NCBI GenBank assembly: GCA_900752275.1
Contig: CAADUS010000053.1
Location: 1 to 8,468, forward strand
Direction of reading: 5' to 3'
From: an uncultured Collinsella sp.
Lineage (GTDB): Bacteria > Actinomycetota > Coriobacteriia > Coriobacteriales > Coriobacteriaceae
DNA: 8,468 nucleotides
Below the pieces are notes generated by a model. The model saw nothing but the letters and a program-made list of their open reading frames with translations. It did not search any database and had not been told where the DNA came from. The translations under genes and the position numbers were made by a program. How positions within the stretch are numbered: position 1 is the first letter of the stretch; the number at the start of each line of letters is the position of its first letter. Positions 1 to 6,409 of the stretch are shown one piece after another.

Positions 1-39
1 GCGGCAACGATACCGCGCGATTAATAAACGTTGTTCGAT

Positions 40-48
40 AGTCTACCA
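40..48 (-). promoter_or_regulatory. weak extended -10 promoter candidate pointing out of the left edge
   Basis: On the minus strand this reads TGGTAGACT, an extended -10 element (TG, one base, TAGACT). No -35 resembling TTGACA lies at the proper distance, and the upstream stretch is a G-rich run. It would drive a gene left of the window. The rest of 1-143 holds no supported coding region, and I see no terminator with a U-run after the exporter gene. Low confidence: one short match only. Confidence 0.2.
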
Positions 49-143
49 CGGACCGACCCCCGCCCGTCCCACAAGCCGCATCGCACCATAAAGCCGCAAG
101 ACAAGTAGATAGGCCCGATTCGTGGCAAGCCTGCCTCCACAAG

Positions 144-1448
144 CTAATGGCGGGCGCGCACCCTCACCAAACGCACCATGGCGAGCGCAAAGCCCACAGC
201 GGCCACAGCCATCAACACATAGAACACCGAACGGAAACCAAACAAAAACACATCCGGACAGCCAGCAACAAAACTGGTCACGGCCCCGCCCATCGCCACG
301 CTCATCTGCCCATACAGGATATGCGACGCCACCGTAATGCCGAGTGCCATGCCGGCGTAGCGCGCCAAACTGCCCAAGCTGCCCGCAAAACCGAGCGCTT
401 CGCGCGGAGCCGAGCCCATATACAGCGAGTTATTGGGGCTCTGGAAAATCGACGTGCCGCACGACATAAACGCGACGCAACACACGATTACAGGGATAGA
501 AGAGTGCTCGTCGAGCGTGCTTACCGCAAAGAGGCCGCACACGTACACGCCCAGGCCGACCGCCGTGGGACCCTCACAGCCAACACGGTCCGAAACCGTA
601 CCCGAAAGCGGACCGATAAAGGCATTCACCATCGGCAGCGCCAAAAAGAGCAGTCCGGAAATGTCAGAACCAAAGCCGTGGGCGTCCTGAAAATAGAACG
701 GCAGAATAAACTCGGATGCGCCGATACCAACGAACACGATGAGCATGCAGGCAAGGTTGATGGTGAAGGCCGAATTTGCAAAGCAGCGACGCGCGGCCTC
801 CGCCAACGACATGGGGCGCTCGCCGGCCTCCGGCTTAACATGCGGCAGCGTGTAGAGCCCAACGATAAACGAGATTACGCCAATAGGCAGGTTGATGAGG
901 AAGATACTCTCCCAGGGAAAGCTTGCCACTAGCATGCCACCGAGCACGGGGCCACACATCATGCCGAGGGCCACGAAGGTCGCAAGAATACCCATGGCAC
1001 GGCCTCGTTCGCGCGCCGGGAACGACTCGGTGATGATACCCATGTTGTTAGCCATGGCCGCCGCGCAACCGACGCCCTGAACGATGCGCGCCAGAATAAG
1101 AACCTCGAGCGAGGCCGAAAGGCCGCACAGCAGCGAACCGGCCGTAAAGACGATTACGCCCAGCTGGAATACGCCGACCTTGCCGCGCACGTCGCCCAGG
1201 CGGCCAAACGGCAGCATGGCCACGCACGTCGCAAGCAGATACACCGAGCTTACCAGCTGGATGCGGTCGAGGCCCACGCCCAGTTCCTTTTGCATCACGG
1301 GCAGTGCCACGGTCACGACGGTCGAATCCAGACACGACATAAACGTCATGATGAGCACGGTAAACAGAATCGCCCATTTGTTCTTGCCATGGGTGTCGCC
1401 CTCTAGAGCAATGTGCTCGCGGCGCAGCTGCTCTGCAGTTTTCTCCAT
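144..1448 (-). CDS. MFS drug exporter, DHA2 (EmrB/QacA-like) type
   Basis: This is an inner-membrane secondary transporter of the major facilitator superfamily, probably a proton-driven exporter of drugs or other small toxic compounds; the substrate cannot be read from sequence. Numbered from the chosen start (434 aa), it shows the DHA2 signatures LDSTVVTVALP (about 40-50), loop motif A as GRLGDVRGKVGVF (82-94), motif B with R121 and QG at 124-125, and motif C GPVLGGMLV (166-174) followed by WESIFLINLPIG. I count about 12 hydrophobic segments. Typical DHA2 members have 14, so the central pair seems absent or weak. Start choice: ATG 1454 abuts the Shine-Dalgarno GAAAGG (1455-1460), whereas ATG 1448 sits six bases after it, so 1448 is preferred. 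The gene lies downstream of metY behind a terminator. The family call is firm; the substrate is unknown. Confidence 0.9.
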   Translation of the reverse strand: MEKTAEQLRREHIALEGDTHGKNKWAILFTVLIMTFMSCLDSTVVTVALPVMQKELGVGLDRIQLVSSVYLLATCVAMLPFGRLGDVRGKVGVFQLGVIVFTAGSLLCGLSASLEVLILARIVQGVGCAAAMANNMGIITESFPARERGRAMGILATFVALGMMCGPVLGGMLVASFPWESIFLINLPIGVISFIVGLYTLPHVKPEAGERPMSLAEAARRCFANSAFTINLACMLIVFVGIGASEFILPFYFQDAHGFGSDISGLLFLALPMVNAFIGPLSGTVSDRVGCEGPTAVGLGVYVCGLFAVSTLDEHSSIPVIVCCVAFMSCGTSIFQSPNNSLYMGSAPREALGFAGSLGSLARYAGMALGITVASHILYGQMSVAMGGAVTSFVAGCPDVFLFGFRSVFYVLMAVAAVGFALAMVRLVRVRARH

Positions 1449-1474
1449 ATCCATCCTTTCGAGTGGCGCAACAC

Positions 1475-1521
1475 AAAAAACGGGGCCCCATCGCCTGCGA
1501 ACAGTTGCGATTGGGGTCCCG
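1475..1521 (-). terminator. intrinsic terminator after metY
   Basis: The minus strand forms a stem of CGGGACCCCAATCGC (1521-1507) with GCGATGGGGCCCCG (1494-1481). It has 13 pairs, one mismatch and one bulged A, and a 12-base loop. Six T residues follow at once (1480-1475). This is a textbook Rho-independent terminator for metY. It leaves only about 26 bases before the exporter start, so it may also act as an attenuator for that gene. Confidence 0.85.
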
Positions 1522-1589
1522 CCTACGGAATCGGAACGAAAGGTCGCCGAAGCTTTCTGCCAGCATCGGCGCCTTGTGCGAACGCTAGC

Positions 1590-2873
1590 CTAGCACTGCT
1601 CGAGCGCCTGCTCAAGGTCGGCAATCAGATCGGCTGTGTCCTCGAGGCCGCACGACAGGCGCACCATGTCGGCGGAGATGCCACAGGCGATGAGTTCTTC
1701 ATCGTTCATCTGGCGATGCGTGGCGTTAGCAGGATGCAAGCAGCAAGTGCGGGCGTCGGCCACGTGCGTGGCGATCTGGGCGAGCTTGAGGCTCTTCATA
1801 AAGGTCTCGGCCGCCGCGCGGCCACCGTTAAAGCCAAAGCTCACGACGCCGCAGGTACCGTTGGGCATGTACTTCTGAGCCAGGTCATAGTACTTGTCGC
1901 CCTCCAGGCCCGGATAGCTCACGAAGTGCACCTTGGGATGGCTCTGCAGGAACTTGGCAACGGCCAGGCCGTTCTCGCAATGACGCGGCATGCGCACATG
2001 CAGGCTCTCGAGCGAGCTGTTCAAGAAGAACGCCGCCTGCGGGTTCTGCATGGGGCCGAGGTCGCGCATGAGCTGAGCGGTTGCTTTGGTAATGAAGGCG
2101 CCCTCGCGACCGAACTTCTCGGCATACGTCACGCCGTGGTAGCTCTCGTCGGGCGTGGTGAGACCCGGGAACTTGTCCGCATGAGCCATCCAGTCAAACT
2201 GACCGTGGTCGACGATTACGCCGCCCAGGTAGGCAGCATGTCCATCCATGTACTTGGTGGTGGAGTGCGTAACGATGTCGGCGCCCCACTCAAAGGGACG
2301 GCACATCACGGGCGTCGGGAAGGTGTTGTCGACCATCAGCGGCACGCCGTGGTCATGCGCGGCCTTGGCAAAGCGCTCAATATCGAGCACGGCAAGGGCG
2401 GGGTTGGCGATGGTCTCGCCAAAGACGAGCTTGGTGTTGGGTTGGAAGGCTGCCTCCAACTCCTCATCGGTGCAGTCGGGGGCAACGAACGTGCAGGTCA
2501 GCCCCATACGGCCCATGGTGTGGGCGAGCAAGTTGTACGTGCCGCCATAGATGGCAGAGCTCGCGACTACGTGATCGCCGGCACCGGCCACGTTAAAGAT
2601 CGCAAGGAAATTCGCGGCCATGCCCGAGCTCGTGAGCATCGCGGCAGTGCCGCCCTCCATCTCGCAGATCTTGGCGGCAACCAGATCGCACGTGGGGTTC
2701 TGCAGACGGCTATAGAAGTAGCCCGACTCCTCCAGGTCAAACAGCTTGCCCATGTGCTCGGACGTGTCGTACTTCCACGTGGTGGACTGGTAGATGGGCA
2801 CCTGACGCGGCTCGGCATCTCCCGGGTGATAGCCGCCCTGAACACACGTCGTACCGATGGTCTGCTTGCTCAT
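1590..2873 (-). CDS. metY: O-acetylhomoserine sulfhydrylase (O-acetylhomoserine aminocarboxypropyltransferase)
   Basis: This is a cytosolic, PLP-dependent Cys/Met metabolism enzyme. It joins O-acetylhomoserine and sulfide to give homocysteine and acetate, the direct sulfhydrylation route to methionine; some members also accept O-acetylserine. The 427 residues match the family's usual length. Visible motifs are the neighbour-subunit phosphate-binding YSRLQNP (54-60), the LTSSGMAA loop (80-87), the cofactor-ring aspartate in MVDNTF (D182) and the Schiff-base lysine in HSTTKYMDGH (K207). The start is ATG with Shine-Dalgarno AAGGGAG and a six-base gap. It has its own promoter (2913-2941) and its own terminator (1475-1521), with an exporter gene downstream. 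Cystathionine gamma-synthase or methionine gamma-lyase are the nearest alternatives, but the length and the TTKYMDGHA form of the lysine motif favour MetY. Confidence 0.92.
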   Translation of the reverse strand: MSKQTIGTTCVQGGYHPGDAEPRQVPIYQSTTWKYDTSEHMGKLFDLEESGYFYSRLQNPTCDLVAAKICEMEGGTAAMLTSSGMAANFLAIFNVAGAGDHVVASSAIYGGTYNLLAHTMGRMGLTCTFVAPDCTDEELEAAFQPNTKLVFGETIANPALAVLDIERFAKAAHDHGVPLMVDNTFPTPVMCRPFEWGADIVTHSTTKYMDGHAAYLGGVIVDHGQFDWMAHADKFPGLTTPDESYHGVTYAEKFGREGAFITKATAQLMRDLGPMQNPQAAFFLNSSLESLHVRMPRHCENGLAVAKFLQSHPKVHFVSYPGLEGDKYYDLAQKYMPNGTCGVVSFGFNGGRAAAETFMKSLKLAQIATHVADARTCCLHPANATHRQMNDEELIACGISADMVRLSCGLEDTADLIADLEQALEQC

Positions 2874-2912
2874 ATCTAGCTCCCTTGCCTGGGTTTTAGT
2901 TTTATTCGGTCC

Positions 2913-2941
2913 ACGATACCGCTACCCCGCACCCCTCTCAA
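2913..2941 (-). promoter_or_regulatory. sigma-70-type promoter of metY
   Basis: The minus strand shows -35 TTGAGA (2941-2936, five of six consensus bases), a 17-base G-rich spacer and -10 TATCGT (2918-2913, four of six). Transcription would start near 2906, giving a leader of about 33 bases that contains the AAGGGAG ribosome binding site. Such a short leader leaves no room for a SAM riboswitch or T-box after this promoter. Confidence 0.6.
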
Positions 2942-3016
2942 CCCATCCCCAAGGTAGGTTATGTGACTAATTGATCAGGGGTATTTATCTCAAGCCTTGG
3001 GCATTTGCTCGATAGA

Positions 3017-3022
3017 TACAAT
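3017..3022 (+). promoter_or_regulatory. -10 box candidate for the C_GCAxxG gene
   Basis: TACAAT matches the -10 consensus at five of six bases. The only upstream partner is TTGGGC (2997-3002) at 14 bases, which is too close, so the -35 is weak or the promoter needs an activator. Transcription from here would begin near 3029 and give a leader of about 75 bases carrying the hairpin at 3059-3090. Confidence 0.35.
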
Positions 3023-3058
3023 GAGGCATCCATGAAGCTCTCGATGATTACACGCACC

Positions 3059-3090
3059 GTCACGGGTACCATAGGCGGGTACACCGTGAC
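3059..3090 (+). promoter_or_regulatory. leader hairpin directly before the ribosome binding site
   Basis: GTCACGG plus GTACC (3059-3070) pairs with GGTAC plus CCGTGAC (3078-3090). This gives 12 base pairs with a single bulged A (3083) and a seven-base loop. It ends one base before the Shine-Dalgarno AAGGAG (3092-3097) of the downstream gene and has no U-run, so it is not a terminator. It could protect the mRNA or modulate ribosome access. The same bases could instead be coding if translation starts upstream at 3032. Confidence 0.5.
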
Positions 3091-3103
3091 CAAGGAGACA
3101 ACG

Positions 3104-3550
3104 ATGAAGCAAATCGATACGGCCCAGCTCGACATCACCGCCTGTCAGGCTCAAGCTGCCGAATATCACGCCCGTGGCTTTAACTGCGCCCAGGCCGTCG
3201 CCTGCACGCTCGCGCCCGCCGTCGGGCTCGACCCCCAGATCGCCTTTACCCTCACCGAGGGCTTTGGTGCCGGCATGGGCGGCATGACCGAAACCTGCGG
3301 CGCCATCTCGGGAGCCGTGGCCATCATGGGCTTTGTAATGAGCGACGGCATGGAAAACCCCAAGACCAAGGGCCAGACCTACAAGCTGTCGCGCGAAATC
3401 GCCAAGCGTTTTGGCGAGAAGAACACGACGACCGTCTGCGGCACGCTCAAGGGCATCGGATCGGATAAGGGTCCGCTCCGCAGCTGCCCAGGTTGCATCG
3501 ACGATGCCATCGAGATCGCCTGTGATGTGCTAAAGCAGCTTGCCGAGTAA
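3104..3550 (+). CDS. C_GCAxxG_C_C family probable redox-active protein
   Basis: A small cytosolic protein of 148 residues carrying the signature that names this family: C28 in GFNCAQAV, then CGAISG (C65 to G70), C112 in VCG, and the closing pair C128-P-G-C131. The conserved cysteines suggest a redox centre or bound metal or cluster; the biochemical role of the family is not established. Extra cysteines lie at 14, 34 and 140. The start chosen is ATG 3104, with AAGGAG seven to twelve bases upstream. An in-frame ATG at 3032 with GAGG five bases ahead would add 24 residues (start MKLSMITRTV); I prefer 3104 because the Shine-Dalgarno is stronger and the extension spans the leader hairpin. It is divergent from metY and convergent with yigZ. 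It has no signal peptide or membrane segment. Confidence 0.85.
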   Translation: MKQIDTAQLDITACQAQAAEYHARGFNCAQAVACTLAPAVGLDPQIAFTLTEGFGAGMGGMTETCGAISGAVAIMGFVMSDGMENPKTKGQTYKLSREIAKRFGEKNTTTVCGTLKGIGSDKGPLRSCPGCIDDAIEIACDVLKQLAE

Positions 3551-3563
3551 ACGGCAGTAACAT

Positions 3564-3612
3564 AAAACCACGGCCGGCGCGCTTGGGATTCATCCAAAAG
3601 CACGCCGGCCGT
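3564..3612 (-). terminator. terminator between convergent genes, U-run on the yigZ side
   Basis: A perfect 10-bp stem ACGGCCGGCG (3570-3579) and CGCCGGCCGT (3603-3612) encloses a partly paired interior that includes GCTT/AAGC. Read on the minus strand the hairpin is followed by GG and TTTT (3567-3564), fitting termination of the YigZ-family gene. Read on the plus strand it is followed by CGTCGTTAG, without a proper U-run, so it would end the plus gene less well. It sits in the 67-base gap between the two stop codons. Confidence 0.65.
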
Positions 3613-3617
3613 CGTCG

Positions 3618-4256
3618 TTAGAACTCGGCAAATTCGGGATCGCCGACCTCGATCTCCTCGCGCCCCGCCATAAGCTCGCGCATCTTAGCGCAAAACGGCC
3701 CCTGCTCCCCCGCTTTAAACACCAAATGAAGTGTCACGGCATCCGCGTAATCGGTATCCGAAACCTTGGCACCCGAATCCTGCGCCAAACGAAGCACCTG
3801 CTCATACTGCGGATAGGCCACATGCACGTCAACAGGCACGACGCTCGTCATCTCGACGATCCGCCCGGCCTCCCGAGCAGCCGCCACCGCCGCCTGCGTC
3901 GCCGCAGTATAGGCACGCACCAAGCCACCAGGACCCAACAGCGTGCCACCAAAATAGCGCGTCACTACGCAGCAAACATTTTTGAGCCCCGCACCGCGCA
4001 ACACCTCGAGCGTCGGCATACCGCTCGTGCGGCTCGGCTCACCATCATCGCTTTGGCGTTCGCGTCCATCGACCAAAATCCACGCGGGAACATTGTGTCG
4101 AGCGTCGTAATGGCGCTTGCGAACTGTCTCGATAAAGGCATTCGCCTCATCCTCGGACTCAATATGGACCAGCTGGGCAATAAACCGGCTCTTGCGGTCC
4201 ACAAACTCGCCCGAAACCTCAATATTCGATTGCAGAGTAAAATAGCTGTCCAACAA
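3618..4256 (-). CDS. YigZ / IMPACT (UPF0029) family protein
   Basis: A cytosolic protein of about 212 residues, the usual length for bacterial YigZ/YvyE proteins. Its IMPACT N-terminal domain shows KSRF (22-25), HYDARHN (49-55), SDDGEPSRTSGMP (69-81) and VVTRYFGGTLLGPGGL (97-112). The rest (about 140-212) fits the C-terminal ferredoxin-like domain. Eukaryotic IMPACT links to translational control through GCN1/GCN2; the bacterial role is not settled. Start: two adjacent TTG codons lie at 4256 and 4253. GAGGGG ends at 4259, so 4253 has the better spacing, but the N-terminus MLDSYFTL resembles the start I recall for Bacillus YvyE, so both remain possible. No ATG or GTG is better placed. It lies 84 bases downstream of rnpB with a possible promoter of its own. 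Confidence 0.9.
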   Translation of the reverse strand: MLDSYFTLQSNIEVSGEFVDRKSRFIAQLVHIESEDEANAFIETVRKRHYDARHNVPAWILVDGRERQSDDGEPSRTSGMPTLEVLRGAGLKNVCCVVTRYFGGTLLGPGGLVRAYTAATQAAVAAAREAGRIVEMTSVVPVDVHVAYPQYEQVLRLAQDSGAKVSDTDYADAVTLHLVFKAGEQGPFCAKMRELMAGREEIEVGDPEFAEF

Positions 4257-4293
4257 AGCCCCTCAACAACAAGCAAAGAAACAAACAGCCTCA

Positions 4294-4324
4294 ATAATAC
4301 GGCAAAGGCCGTACCGATTGTCAG
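4294..4324 (-). promoter_or_regulatory. promoter candidate for the yigZ-family gene
   Basis: The minus strand has CTGACA (4324-4319, five of six -35 bases), a 19-base spacer and TATTAT (4299-4294, five of six -10 bases). The spacer is two bases longer than ideal. It overlaps a small 6-bp hairpin, TACGGC/GCCGTA (4298-4313), which on the minus strand is followed by TTATTG and might be a weak end for rnpB transcription. The alternative is read-through from rnpB. Confidence 0.4.
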
Positions 4325-4340
4325 GGTAACAAAAATGCCA

Positions 4341-4694
4341 AGTGGGCCTATAAGCCGGGTTCTGTCGTGAACGGTCATTTATCTTGTCTGCACGTTACCA
4401 TGCAGCTCCACGCACGCTACCCGAACGCGGACCGGGCCGGCCTATAGCGTTCCTATTCGCGCTTGCTCCGGATGGGGCTTGCCAAGGCGCCGTGTTGCCA
4501 CGACGCTGGTGGTCTCTTACACCACCGTTTCAGCTTTTCCCTTTACGCCTTGCGGCGCAGGTGGGAGTCTTCTTTTCTGCGGCGCTTTCCGTCGGATCAC
4601 TCCGCCCGGCCGTTAGCCGGCATCCCGCCCTCTGGAGCCCGGACTTTCCTCACGCGTGCTGCAAGCAGCACATCGCGCGACCGTCTGGCCCACT
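4341..4694 (-). ncRNA. rnpB: RNase P RNA, bacterial type A
   Basis: The catalytic RNA of RNase P, which matures tRNA 5' ends. The minus strand holds the universal 5' core GAGGAAAGTCCGGGCTCC (4651-4634), the region AGGCGTAAAGGG...AAGAGACCACC typical of the P10-P12 part, and the 3' core ACAGAACCCGGCTTATAGGC (4365-4346). The core segments form helix P4. The ends pair perfectly as P1: AGTGGGCC (4694-4687) with GGCCCACT (4348-4341), eight base pairs, which sets the limits used here. The true 5' end may lie a few bases further upstream. The total of about 354 bases is normal. The layout without Bacillus-type features indicates type A, as expected for an actinobacterial lineage. No strong terminator follows; a TTTTT run lies at 4335-4331. 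Confidence 0.96.
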
Positions 4695-4706
4695 CAGCAG
4701 TGCAAG

Positions 4707-4734
4707 AGTGTAGCACACCGTTGCCGCAGGCAAT
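4707..4734 (-). promoter_or_regulatory. promoter of rnpB
   Basis: The minus strand reads TGCTACACT ending at 4707, an extended -10 (TG, C, TACACT at 4712-4707). The best -35 region is ATTGCC (4734-4729) at 16 bases, or TTGCCT (4733-4728) at 15 bases; both are imperfect. A transcript starting near 4701-4698 begins just before helix P1, exactly where rnpB should start. That position is the main support. Confidence 0.55.
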
Positions 4735-4981
4735 GGTACAACACAAGCGTTCGACACGATAAACCAAGAACCACGCCATGCAGTACAATAGGGTTGTCGA
4801 TGGGCAACGTCGTCAGTCGAGACGCGACCGCGCTCCGCACCCCTCCGTCTACTCGGTGTGTTCCCGCCTCCTCCCCGAGGCGGGATGTCGGCATTTTTTC
4901 ATGCACCGACAACCCAATAGCGTGCAGACAGCCCGGACAGCATTGCGCCCGGGTTGTATCGCGCACATCAGCAGCAAATGC
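4713..4981. other. structured spacer between rpsA and rnpB with no recognised gene
   Basis: No convincing coding region lies here; the long minus-strand frame across it runs through the rnpB promoter and the rpsA terminator. It holds three hairpin-forming stretches. One is CCCGCCTC/GAGGCGGG (4863-4884). The second is TGTCGG/CCGACA (4886-4911). The third is AGCCCGG/CCGGGTT near 4930-4955. A 9-bp inverted repeat GGGTTGTCG/CGACAACCC joins 4791-4799 to 4907-4915. I found no tRNA T-loop and no SRP, 6S or tmRNA core motif. Confidence 0.4.
4863..4899 (+). terminator. possible plus-strand terminator in the rpsA-rnpB spacer
   Basis: A perfect 8-bp stem CCCGCCTC/GAGGCGGG with a six-base loop (4863-4884) is followed nine bases later by TTTTTT (4894-4899) on the plus strand. 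The gap between stem and U-run is longer than normal. No plus-strand gene is known just upstream, so it is either an odd terminator, part of a small RNA, or chance. On the minus strand no U-run follows. Confidence 0.3.
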
Positions 4982-5015
4982 AAAAAGGGACCCGTCCATT
5001 GCGGACGGATCCCTT
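4982..5015 (-). terminator. intrinsic terminator of rpsA
   Basis: The minus strand forms AAGGGATCCGTCC (5015-5003) with GGACGGGTCCCTT (4997-4985). This is 13 pairs including one G-T wobble, with a five-base loop GCAAT, and it runs directly into T residues (4986-4982). It begins 25 bases after the rpsA stop codon. It is a clear Rho-independent terminator and isolates rpsA from rnpB. Confidence 0.9.
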
Positions 5016-5039
5016 AAAACAAGTGATCGTCAAACCGAT

Positions 5040-6206
5040 TTACTCGGCGTCGGTCTCCTCGTCCTTCTTCTCGGAAGGCAGCGGGGTAACCTCGATCTCG
5101 ACGCCCAGAGTCTCAGCAGCAGACTTCATGGACAGGGAGATACGACGACGGTCGAGGTCGATCTCCATGACCTTGACCTGAACCTTGTCGCCCACGTGGG
5201 TGACCTGAGAAGGCTGATCGACGTGCTTGTTGGCCATCTCGGAGATGTGCACCAGGCCCTCGATGCCCTCGCCCAGGTCGACGAAAGCGCCGAACGGGAC
5301 AAGCTTGGTCACAGTGCCCTCGACGATAGCGCCGACGGGGTACTTCTTGACCAGTGCGCGCCACGGATCCTCGGTGGTCTGCTTGAGACCCAGGGAGATG
5401 CGCTCGCGGTTGAGATCGACGTCGAGAACCTCGACCTCGACCTCCTGGCCGACCTTGACAACCTCGGAAGGATGGTTGACGTGGTTCCAGGAGAGCTCGG
5501 AGATGTGGATGAGGCCGTCGATACCGCCGAGGTCGACGAAGGCGCCGAAGTCGACGATGGAGGAAACGGTGCCCTGGAGACGCATGCCAGACTTGAGCTT
5601 GGACAGGATCTCGGAGCGCTCGGCCTTACGGGACTCCTCGAGCACGACGCGACGGGAGAGGACGACATTGTTGCGGTTGCGGTCCATCTCGATGACGCGG
5701 GCCTCAATACGGGTGCCCATGTAGGAGGTGAGGTCCTTGACACGACGGAGGTCGACGAGGGAAGCGGGCAGGAAGCCACGCAGGCCGATGTCGAGAATCA
5801 GGCCGCCCTTGACAACCTCGATAACCTCGCCCTCGACGTTCTCGCCGGAGTTGAACTTCTCCTCGATGCTGTTCCAAGCACGCTCGTACTCGGCACGCTT
5901 CTTGGACAGGACCAGACGACCGTCCTTGTCCTCCTTCTGGAGAACCAGAGCCTCGATGGGATCACCGAGTGCAACGATGTCTGCAGGGTTAGCGTCCTTG
6001 CGGATGGACAGCTCGCGGACCGGGATAACGCCCTCGGACTTGAATCCGATGTCAACGAGCACCTCGTCATGCTCGATCTTAACGACAGTGCCGTTAACGA
6101 GATCGCCCTCATCAAAGTCGGTAATCGTACCGTCGATGAGGTTGTTCATCTCCTCCTCGTTGACATCGTCAAGAGAGAAAATGGACGAGTTCTGAATCTC
6201 ACTCAA
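5040..6206 (-). CDS. rpsA: 30S ribosomal protein S1, four-domain form
   Basis: An RNA-binding protein of the 30S subunit that helps load and unfold mRNA at initiation. The 388 residues contain four S1 (OB-fold) repeats at about 34-104, 120-187, 205-277 and 290-362. The last two carry the classic core (DFGAFVDLGGIDGLIHISE at 219-237 and PFGAFVDLGEGIEGLVHISE at 304-323). An acidic tail (about 366-388, ending KKDEETDAE) follows. The E. coli protein has six repeats; shorter forms are normal in Gram-positive lineages. The start is TTG 6206, preceded by AAAGGGG with a seven-base gap; no ATG fits. Codon choice is strongly biased, as in highly expressed genes. It has its own long leader with a hairpin over the Shine-Dalgarno and a strong terminator, so it is a single-gene unit. 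Confidence 0.95.
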   Translation of the reverse strand: MSEIQNSSIFSLDDVNEEEMNNLIDGTITDFDEGDLVNGTVVKIEHDEVLVDIGFKSEGVIPVRELSIRKDANPADIVALGDPIEALVLQKEDKDGRLVLSKKRAEYERAWNSIEEKFNSGENVEGEVIEVVKGGLILDIGLRGFLPASLVDLRRVKDLTSYMGTRIEARVIEMDRNRNNVVLSRRVVLEESRKAERSEILSKLKSGMRLQGTVSSIVDFGAFVDLGGIDGLIHISELSWNHVNHPSEVVKVGQEVEVEVLDVDLNRERISLGLKQTTEDPWRALVKKYPVGAIVEGTVTKLVPFGAFVDLGEGIEGLVHISEMANKHVDQPSQVTHVGDKVQVKVMEIDLDRRRISLSMKSAAETLGVEIEVTPLPSEKKDEETDAE

Positions 6207-6210
6207 AGGT

Positions 6211-6235
6211 GGACCCCTTTCGAACTACGGGGCCC
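6211..6235 (-). promoter_or_regulatory. rpsA leader hairpin covering the Shine-Dalgarno sequence
   Basis: In the rpsA mRNA, GGGCCCC (6235-6229) can pair with GGGGTCC (6217-6211), seven pairs with one G-T wobble and an 11-base loop. The second arm includes the GGGG of the Shine-Dalgarno AAAGGGG (6220-6214), five bases upstream of the region next to the TTG start. The first arm is also part of a 10-bp perfect palindrome CGGGGCCCCG (6228-6237). This would hold the ribosome binding site closed, as expected for feedback control of S1. Confidence 0.5.
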
Positions 6236-6380
6236 CGATTGCTAGGACCTACAGAAGGGTGCGACAAGCACACAACGTTTAGGAACACTCGGGAGCCGAC
6301 AGATACTAATGTGACGCTTATGCAATCACGTTCGTATAGGTTACGGGGAAATCATTTCGATTTCAAGCGTGAACTGCGAT

Positions 6381-6409
6381 TTTTTACTCGTATGGAGACT
6401 TTTTCGCAA
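6381..6409 (-). promoter_or_regulatory. promoter candidate for rpsA
   Basis: The minus strand shows TTGCGA (6409-6404, four of six -35 bases), a 17-base spacer and TAAAAA (6386-6381, four of six -10 bases). Transcription would start near 6374, leaving a leader of about 168 bases. Other -10-like words (TATACG, TAGTAT) lie closer to the gene but lack a spaced -35, so the start site is uncertain. Confidence 0.4.

Noticed and set aside
147..932. 261-codon open frame on the plus strand opposite the exporter
   Set aside because: Antisense shadow; His/Arg-rich composition with no recognisable domain.
1413..2879. Long open frame (488 codons) on the plus strand opposite metY
   Set aside because: It is the antisense shadow of metY; high GC keeps the opposite frame open. 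The product has no family motif and no ribosome binding site, while metY has catalytic motifs.
2964..2977. Imperfect dyad TGACTAATTGATCA in the metY-C_GCAxxG spacer, with flanking CCCAAGG/CCTTGGG (2948-2954, 2995-3001)
   Set aside because: It is vaguely like a CRP/FNR-type site, but the half-sites do not match TGTGA/TCACA or TTGAT/ATCAA at the right spacing. Too weak to call an operator.
2874..3103. Possible SAM riboswitch or T-box upstream of metY
   Set aside because: I saw no conserved core of either class, and the best promoter leaves only about 33 leader bases.
4384..4713. Open frames across the rnpB gene on the plus strand
   Set aside because: The DNA is fully explained by the RNase P RNA fold and conserved cores; overlapping frames are incidental.
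4694..4999. 101-codon minus-strand open frame in the rpsA-rnpB spacer
   Set aside because: It spans part of the rpsA terminator and the rnpB promoter up to helix P1, lacks a convincing ribosome binding site and looks like no known protein.
4656..6245. Long open frame (529 codons) on the plus strand opposite rpsA
   Set aside because: It runs through the rnpB 5' region, the spacer and the rpsA terminator. The product is Leu/Asp/Val-rich low-complexity sequence from reading S1 repeats backwards.
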